Source: an uncultured Prevotella sp. (GTDB lineage Bacteria > Bacteroidota > Bacteroidia > Bacteroidales > Bacteroidaceae). Taken from it: a stretch of DNA of 64,000 nt. The stretch spans positions 124,001 to 188,000 of the forward strand of contig OMXE01000004.1 of assembly GCA_900314935.1 (NCBI GenBank), read 5' to 3'. A model generated the notes under the pieces. The model worked only from the letters and a program-made list of their open reading frames with translations, was not told the DNA's origin and ran no database searches. The position numbers and the translations under genes are program-made. Below, piece by piece: positions 59,430-64,000 of this stretch (position 1 is its first letter; each line of letters opens with the position of its first letter).

Positions 59430-60896
59430 ATGAAGAAGATTGGATTTGATAACGAGAAGTATCTGAAGATACAGTCAGAGAACATCAAGAAACGCATCGC
59501 CCAGTTTGATGGTAAGCTGTACATGGAACTGGGTGGAAAACTGTTTGACGACCACCACGCATCACGCGTTCTGCCAGGGTTCAAGCCCGACAGTAAGCTG
59601 CGAATGCTGGCACAGTTGCGCGACAGTATCGAGATCCTGATCGTTATCAGTGCGGAAGACATCGAGAAGAATAAGGTTCGTGCCGATCTTGGCATCACCT
59701 ACGATGAGGATGTGCTGCGACTGCGGGAGGAGTTCATGAAGCGCGACTTCATGGTGGGCTCTGTGGTCATCACCCACTACAACGGTCAGCATGCCGCCGA
59801 TCAGTTCCGCCACCGTCTGGAACGTATGGGTATCAAATCCTATATCCATTACCCCATCGACGGCTATCCTCATAATGTGGAACTGATTGCCAGCGACGAT
59901 GGTTTTGGTAAGAACGATTATGTGGAAACCACCCGTGAGCTGGTTATCGTGACTGCCCCGGGACCGGGAAGCGGTAAGATGGCTACCTGTCTGTCTCAGC
60001 TCTACAACGAGAACAAACGGGGCATCCGTGCCGGATATGCCAAGTTCGAGACCTTCCCTGTTTGGAACCTGCCCTTGAAGCATCCGGTGAACATCGCCTA
60101 TGAGGCTGCTACGGCTGATCTCAACGATGTGAACATGATCGACCCGTTCCATCTGGAGGCTTATGGTAAGACGGCTATTAACTATAACCGCGACATCGAG
60201 ATCTTCCCTGTATTGAATGCGCTCTTCGAAGGCATCTATGGGGAGAATCCGTATAAATCACCGACCGACATGGGCGTGAACATGATTGGTTTCTGCATCA
60301 GCGACGATGACGTATGCTGTCAGGCCAGTCGTGAAGAGATCATCCGTCGCTACTATACAGCCACGAACAAGCTGGCCGACGGCGCGGATAATGAAAACGA
60401 GATCAAGAAGATCCGTCTGCTCTTCAACCAGGCAAAGATCTCTACAGCCACCCGCAAGGTGACTGTTGCTGCCTACGAGAAGAAGATCGAAAGCGGACAT
60501 ACTGCTGCTGCCATTGAACTGGAAGATGGCACCATCATCACTGCCAAGTCGAGTCCGCTGCTCGGTTGCAGTGCGGCTCTCCTGCTGAATGCCACCAAGT
60601 TCCTGGCAGGTATCGACCATGAGATGAAGCTGATTCCGCAGAGTCTGATTGAGCCTGTACAGAAAACGAAGACCGAATACCTGGGTGCCAAGAACCCGCG
60701 TCTGCACACTGATGAGGTACTGGTGGCCCTGTCGGTGCTCTCGCAGCATGATGAGAACTGCCGCCGTGCGCTGGAACAGCTGCCGAGGTTACGCGACTGT
60801 CAGGTACACAGTACGGTGATGCTCAGCGAGGTTGACCGGAAGATCTTCAAGAAGCTCGGCTGCGGTCTGACCTGCGATCCCGTGAGAAAAATATAA
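59430..60896 (+). CDS. DUF1846 protein
   Basis: A 488-residue cytoplasmic protein of the DUF1846 family. KIGFDNEKYLKIQSENIKKRIAQFDGKLYMELGGKLFDDHHASRVLPGF opens it, with ITHYNGQHAADQFRHRLERMGI, a P-loop-like APGPGSGKMATCLSQLYNE near residue 177, and a late FLAGIDHEMKLIPQSLIEPVQ. Crystal structures in the family are known but the function is not clear; a ligand- or nucleotide-binding role is inference from the glycine-rich loop. It sits between yidC and an S9 peptidase, all on one strand. Confidence 0.92.
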   Translation: MKKIGFDNEKYLKIQSENIKKRIAQFDGKLYMELGGKLFDDHHASRVLPGFKPDSKLRMLAQLRDSIEILIVISAEDIEKNKVRADLGITYDEDVLRLREEFMKRDFMVGSVVITHYNGQHAADQFRHRLERMGIKSYIHYPIDGYPHNVELIASDDGFGKNDYVETTRELVIVTAPGPGSGKMATCLSQLYNENKRGIRAGYAKFETFPVWNLPLKHPVNIAYEAATADLNDVNMIDPFHLEAYGKTAINYNRDIEIFPVLNALFEGIYGENPYKSPTDMGVNMIGFCISDDDVCCQASREEIIRRYYTATNKLADGADNENEIKKIRLLFNQAKISTATRKVTVAAYEKKIESGHTAAAIELEDGTIITAKSSPLLGCSAALLLNATKFLAGIDHEMKLIPQSLIEPVQKTKTEYLGAKNPRLHTDEVLVALSVLSQHDENCRRALEQLPRLRDCQVHSTVMLSEVDRKIFKKLGCGLTCDPVRKI

Positions 60897-60914
60897 ACTA
60901 TCTATTATAACCTT

Positions 60915-63101
60915 ATGAACAAGCTCTTAACCAGTATGACCGTCGTCGTGCTTTGTCTCGTCGTCGGTAACGTAAAAGCTCAAGAAAACGTGAAGATTGG
61001 AAAACAGCGCATCACCGCCAGTAACGGTAAGATGGCCATGACACCTGAGGCTCTTTGGGCCATGGGACGAATCGGCAGTTATGCTGCGTCGCCCGATGGC
61101 AAGAAGATTGTCTATCAGGTGGGATATTATAGTGTCAAGGAGAACAAGAGTCATCAGGTGCTCTACGTGATGGATGCCAACGGCTCAGGACAGCAAATAC
61201 TCACAAACAGTAATAAAAACGAGACCGATCCCGCCTGGCTCGATAACAACCGTATCGCCTTCCTCTCTGGAGGTGAGATCTGGATGATGAACAGCAACGG
61301 CTCCAACCGTCAGCAACTCAGTAAGACCGACGGTAATGTGGAGGGTTATAAGTTCTCACCCGACGGTAAGAAGGTGATCCTGCTGAAGAGCATTCCTTTC
61401 AACGAGGTTATCAAGGAGAACCCGAAAGATTTGCCCAAGGCTACCGGAAGACTGGTAACCGATCTGATGTACCGGCATTGGGATCATTATGTGGAAAGCA
61501 TCCAGCACCCGTTCGTCTACTCCGTAGGCGATGGCTTTGTCATCACAGATAATGGAATAGACATCCTCGAAGGAGAACCCTTTGAGTGCCCGATGGAGCC
61601 GTTTGGTGGTATAGAGCAGCTCGACTGGAGTAAGGATTCGCAGAGCATTGCCTATACTTGCAGGAAGAAGACGGGATTGCTCTACTCCATTTCTACCGAT
61701 TCTGATATCTACCTATATAATATAGGTACGCGAAAGACCATCAATCTCTGTAAGCCGGCCGACTATGTTGAACCAAAGGTTGACCCCTCAAAGACCTTGC
61801 GCCATCAGGCTGTGAATGCACCTGAGAACCTGAAGAACAATCCGGGCTACGACCAGAACCCGCAGTTCTCGCCCGACGGTAAGTATATCGCTTGGCAGAG
61901 TATGGCTCACGACGGCTATGAAGCCGACCGCAACCGACTGTGTATCTATACGCTGGCAACGGGTGAGAAAAGATATGTAACAGAGGCGTTCGATTCTGAC
62001 GTGGACGCCTTCTGCTGGTCGGACGACAAGGATGCCTTGATCTATTTCACCGGTGTATGGCACGGAACATACAACCTCTATGCCATCAACTGGAAAGGTG
62101 AGTTGAAACAACTTACCAACGAATGGGCCGACTGGGGTTCCCTGCAGCCGATGAACAATGGTAAGCAACTGCTCATGGAACGGCACAGTCATTTGGCTCC
62201 TGCCGACCTTTATGTCGTCACACCGAACTTCAAGAAACCGGAAAAGACGGTTGCAACGCAGATTACAGCTGAGAACCTGCATATCCTGGATCAGCTGCTT
62301 ATGCCTACTGAACGACAGGTGTGGGTGCCTACCACCGATGGGAAGCAGATGTTGGTGTGGATTGTCCTGCCGCCGAACTTCGACGAGACCAAGAAATACC
62401 CCACCCTGCTGTTCTGCGAAGGCGGACCGCAAAGTCCGGTGTCTCAGTTCTGGAGCTACCGCTGGAACTTCATGATCATGGCCTCGCAAGGATATGTTGT
62501 CGTGGCGCCCAACCGTCGCGGTCTCCCGGGTTTCGGCAGCGAATGGTGCGAGGAGATCAGTGGCGACTGGACCGGTCAGTGCATGAACGACTATCTTTCA
62601 GCCATCGACTATGCTTGCGATCATCTTCCTTATGTAGATAAAGACCATCTGGGTGCCGTGGGTGCTTCCTTTGGTGGCTTCTCCGTGTATTACCTCGCCG
62701 GTCATCACAACAAGCGCTTCAAGTGCTTCATCGCCCATGACGGAGCATTCAACCTCGAGGCGATGTACACCGAGACCGAAGAGAACTGGTTCAGTAACTG
62801 GGAGTATGATGATGCATACTGGAATAAAGATCGCACGGCTGATGCAGACAAGACCTATAAGAACTCACCTCATCTTTATGTTGACAAATGGGACACCCCT
62901 ATTCTCTGCATCCATGGCGAGAAAGACTACCGTATCAATGCCACACAAGGAATGTCTGCTTTCAATGCAGCACGCATGAAAGGTATTGAAGCCCAGCTAC
63001 TGATCTTCCCTGATGAGAACCACTGGGTACTGAAACCGCAAAACGGTATTCTCTGGCAGCGCACCTACTTTGAATGGCTGGATCGCTGGCTGAAGGATTA
63101 A
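60915..63101 (+). CDS. S9 family serine peptidase (prolyl oligopeptidase type)
   Basis: A 728-residue exported peptidase. Signal peptide (LLTSMTVVVLCLVVGNVKAQ). The N-part is a beta-propeller with repeated W/D-Y strands (AASPDGKKIVYQVGYY, KFSPDGKKVILLKS, QFSPDGKYIAWQSMAHD). The alpha/beta hydrolase domain has the nucleophile GASFGGFSVYYLAGHH, the Asp in CIHGEKDYRINATQGM and the His in FPDENHWVLKPQN. By family it cleaves dipeptides or oligopeptides. It is 18 bp after DUF1846. The gene for a dipeptide-transporter-like protein follows. Confidence 0.95.
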   Translation: MNKLLTSMTVVVLCLVVGNVKAQENVKIGKQRITASNGKMAMTPEALWAMGRIGSYAASPDGKKIVYQVGYYSVKENKSHQVLYVMDANGSGQQILTNSNKNETDPAWLDNNRIAFLSGGEIWMMNSNGSNRQQLSKTDGNVEGYKFSPDGKKVILLKSIPFNEVIKENPKDLPKATGRLVTDLMYRHWDHYVESIQHPFVYSVGDGFVITDNGIDILEGEPFECPMEPFGGIEQLDWSKDSQSIAYTCRKKTGLLYSISTDSDIYLYNIGTRKTINLCKPADYVEPKVDPSKTLRHQAVNAPENLKNNPGYDQNPQFSPDGKYIAWQSMAHDGYEADRNRLCIYTLATGEKRYVTEAFDSDVDAFCWSDDKDALIYFTGVWHGTYNLYAINWKGELKQLTNEWADWGSLQPMNNGKQLLMERHSHLAPADLYVVTPNFKKPEKTVATQITAENLHILDQLLMPTERQVWVPTTDGKQMLVWIVLPPNFDETKKYPTLLFCEGGPQSPVSQFWSYRWNFMIMASQGYVVVAPNRRGLPGFGSEWCEEISGDWTGQCMNDYLSAIDYACDHLPYVDKDHLGAVGASFGGFSVYYLAGHHNKRFKCFIAHDGAFNLEAMYTETEENWFSNWEYDDAYWNKDRTADADKTYKNSPHLYVDKWDTPILCIHGEKDYRINATQGMSAFNAARMKGIEAQLLIFPDENHWVLKPQNGILWQRTYFEWLDRWLKD

Positions 63102-63133
63102 AGATTACAGATTATAGATTAAAAACATATATT

Positions 63134-64000
63134 ATGTCACAAGCAATTCAAAAGACTTTGCGCGACAGCGCCGCCATGCGCTGGACCGCCCTTTTATTAC
63201 TGGCACTTGCCATGTTCTGTTCATATATCTTTATGGACATCCTCTCCCCGATCAAGGACCTGATGCAGGAAACCCGCGGCTGGGACTCATTGGCCTTCGG
63301 CACCATGCAGGGCTCTGAGGTATTCCTCAATGTCTTCGTTTTCTTCCTCATCTTCGCAGGTATCATCCTCGACAAGATGGGAGTACGTTTCACAGCAGTC
63401 CTCTCTGGTGCAGTCATGCTCATCGGTGCCATCATCAAATGGTATGCCGTGAGCGAGTCGTTCATCGGTAGCGGGTTGGAGACTTGGTTTACCAATAACC
63501 TCAACTACATCCCTGTATTCGACGAGTTAGGGGTTTCACCGTTCTATAATGGTATGCCTGCCTCTGCGAAGTTCGCCGCCTGTGGTTTCATGATCTTCGG
63601 CTGTGGTTGTGAGATGGCTGGAATCACGGTTTCAAGAGGTATTGTGAAGTGGTTCAAGGGTCGTGAGATGGCGTTGGCTATGGGTTCAGAGATGGCATTG
63701 GCCCGCTTGGGTGTTGCCACCTGTATGATCTTCTCACCCTTCTTCGCTAAGTTGGGAGGCAATATCAGCGTGACTCGCTCAGTGGCTTTCGGCGTGGTAT
63801 TGATGTGTATCGCCCTGATCATGACCATTGTCTATTTCTTCATGGACAAGAAGTTGGATGCTCAGACTGGCGAGGCTGAGGAGAAAGATGATCCGTTCAA
63901 GGTTAGCGATATTGGTAAGATCCTTACCGACAGCGGTTTCTGGCTTGTCGCTTTACTATGTGTACTGTATTATTCGGCCATCTTCCCCTTCCAGAAGTAT
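63134..64000 (+). CDS. MFS transporter, MFSD1-like (5' part)
   Basis: The first 289 residues of an MFS transporter; the gene continues beyond the right edge. Membrane helices near residues 17-34, 58-75 and 84-103 are visible, then GCGCEMAGITVSRGIVKWFKGREMALAMGSEMALARLGVATCMIFSPFFAKLGG, like the FKG-x-L-x3-G segment of MFSD1-type transporters, and more helices. MFSD1 in animals moves dipeptides across the lysosome membrane; a dipeptide role fits the S9 peptidase upstream, but this is inference. The ATG at 63134 is 33 bp after the S9 stop; the gap has short AGATTA repeats. Confidence 0.75.
   Translation, partial: MSQAIQKTLRDSAAMRWTALLLLALAMFCSYIFMDILSPIKDLMQETRGWDSLAFGTMQGSEVFLNVFVFFLIFAGIILDKMGVRFTAVLSGAVMLIGAIIKWYAVSESFIGSGLETWFTNNLNYIPVFDELGVSPFYNGMPASAKFAACGFMIFGCGCEMAGITVSRGIVKWFKGREMALAMGSEMALARLGVATCMIFSPFFAKLGGNISVTRSVAFGVVLMCIALIMTIVYFFMDKKLDAQTGEAEEKDDPFKVSDIGKILTDSGFWLVALLCVLYYSAIFPFQKY

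Noticed and set aside
1..64000. tRNA, rRNA, transposase, integrase or phage genes
   Set aside because: I found no sequence with the expected conserved features in any strand or gap.

Overview
The window looks like a chromosomal segment of a Prevotella/Segatella-type bacterium (Bacteroidales, phylum Bacteroidota). This is an inference, from three things. First, Bacteroidota-only or Bacteroidota-rich families occur throughout: GldB, DUF1573, DUF3078, an SLBB export lipoprotein, TonB receptors with a carboxypeptidase-like N-domain, the S9B dipeptidyl peptidase, and many lipoproteins with a short signal peptide ending in Cys. Second, the housekeeping promoter of this phylum (TTTG, about 20 bp, TAnnTTTG) recurs before many genes, several times with exactly 20 bp spacing. 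Third, Shine-Dalgarno sequences are generally weak. I saw no rRNA, tRNA, CRISPR array, transposase, integrase or phage gene. This is core chromosome, not an island.

Layout. 1-2.5 kb (minus): the 5' end of metH, smpB, a DUF4375 (DMP19-like) protein and metY. 2.9-10 kb (minus): an export lipoprotein, glmS, carA and carB. 10.1-11.5 kb (minus): uxaC behind a duplicated promoter. 11.7-20.9 kb: an extracytoplasmic-function (ECF) sigma-factor region. It holds an outer-membrane beta-barrel protein, a divergent M28 peptidase, two tandem paralogous modules (ECF sigma factor plus four-helix membrane protein) around an alpha/beta hydrolase, and a divergent third ECF sigma factor with a one-helix anti-sigma-like protein and a secreted protein. 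20.9-30.7 kb: a TonB-dependent receptor, type I asparaginase, rubrerythrin, a translationally coupled dapA/AraC-regulator pair, and an operon manC-fucP-(P-loop NTPase/CYTH-like protein). 30.8-38.1 kb: a von Willebrand A lipoprotein, a small lipoprotein, xylB-xylA and a dipeptidyl peptidase IV. 38.3-46.5 kb: an RNA methyltransferase overlapping gldB tail to tail, a short FolK-like protein, an M64 peptidase, a TPR protein, valS and a clostripain-like peptidase. 46.5-53.6 kb: nth, an OmpH/Skp-like lipoprotein, a 64-residue membrane protein, pepD, a fourth sigma factor, htpG behind a sigma-54-like promoter, and two small winged-helix proteins. 53.7-64 kb: aspS, DUF1573, DUF3078, yidC, DUF1846, an S9 peptidase and the start of an MFS transporter that runs off the right edge.

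How the genes work together. Three themes stand out: sugar and cell-envelope precursor metabolism (glmS, manC/fucP, xylAB, uxaC), peptide catabolism (DPP IV, S9, M28, M64, C11, PepD and a possible dipeptide transporter), and envelope regulation by sigma factors. The most interesting regulatory signal is a shared element (CTGTAAT, 16 bp, C[GT]ACTAATAG) upstream of both an ECF sigma gene (17831-18322) and the outer-membrane barrel gene (11717-13858). It suggests an autoregulated sigma factor controlling that barrel. A second unexplained signal is a set of three intergenic arrays of unrelated sequence that all have a repeat period of exactly 22 bp.
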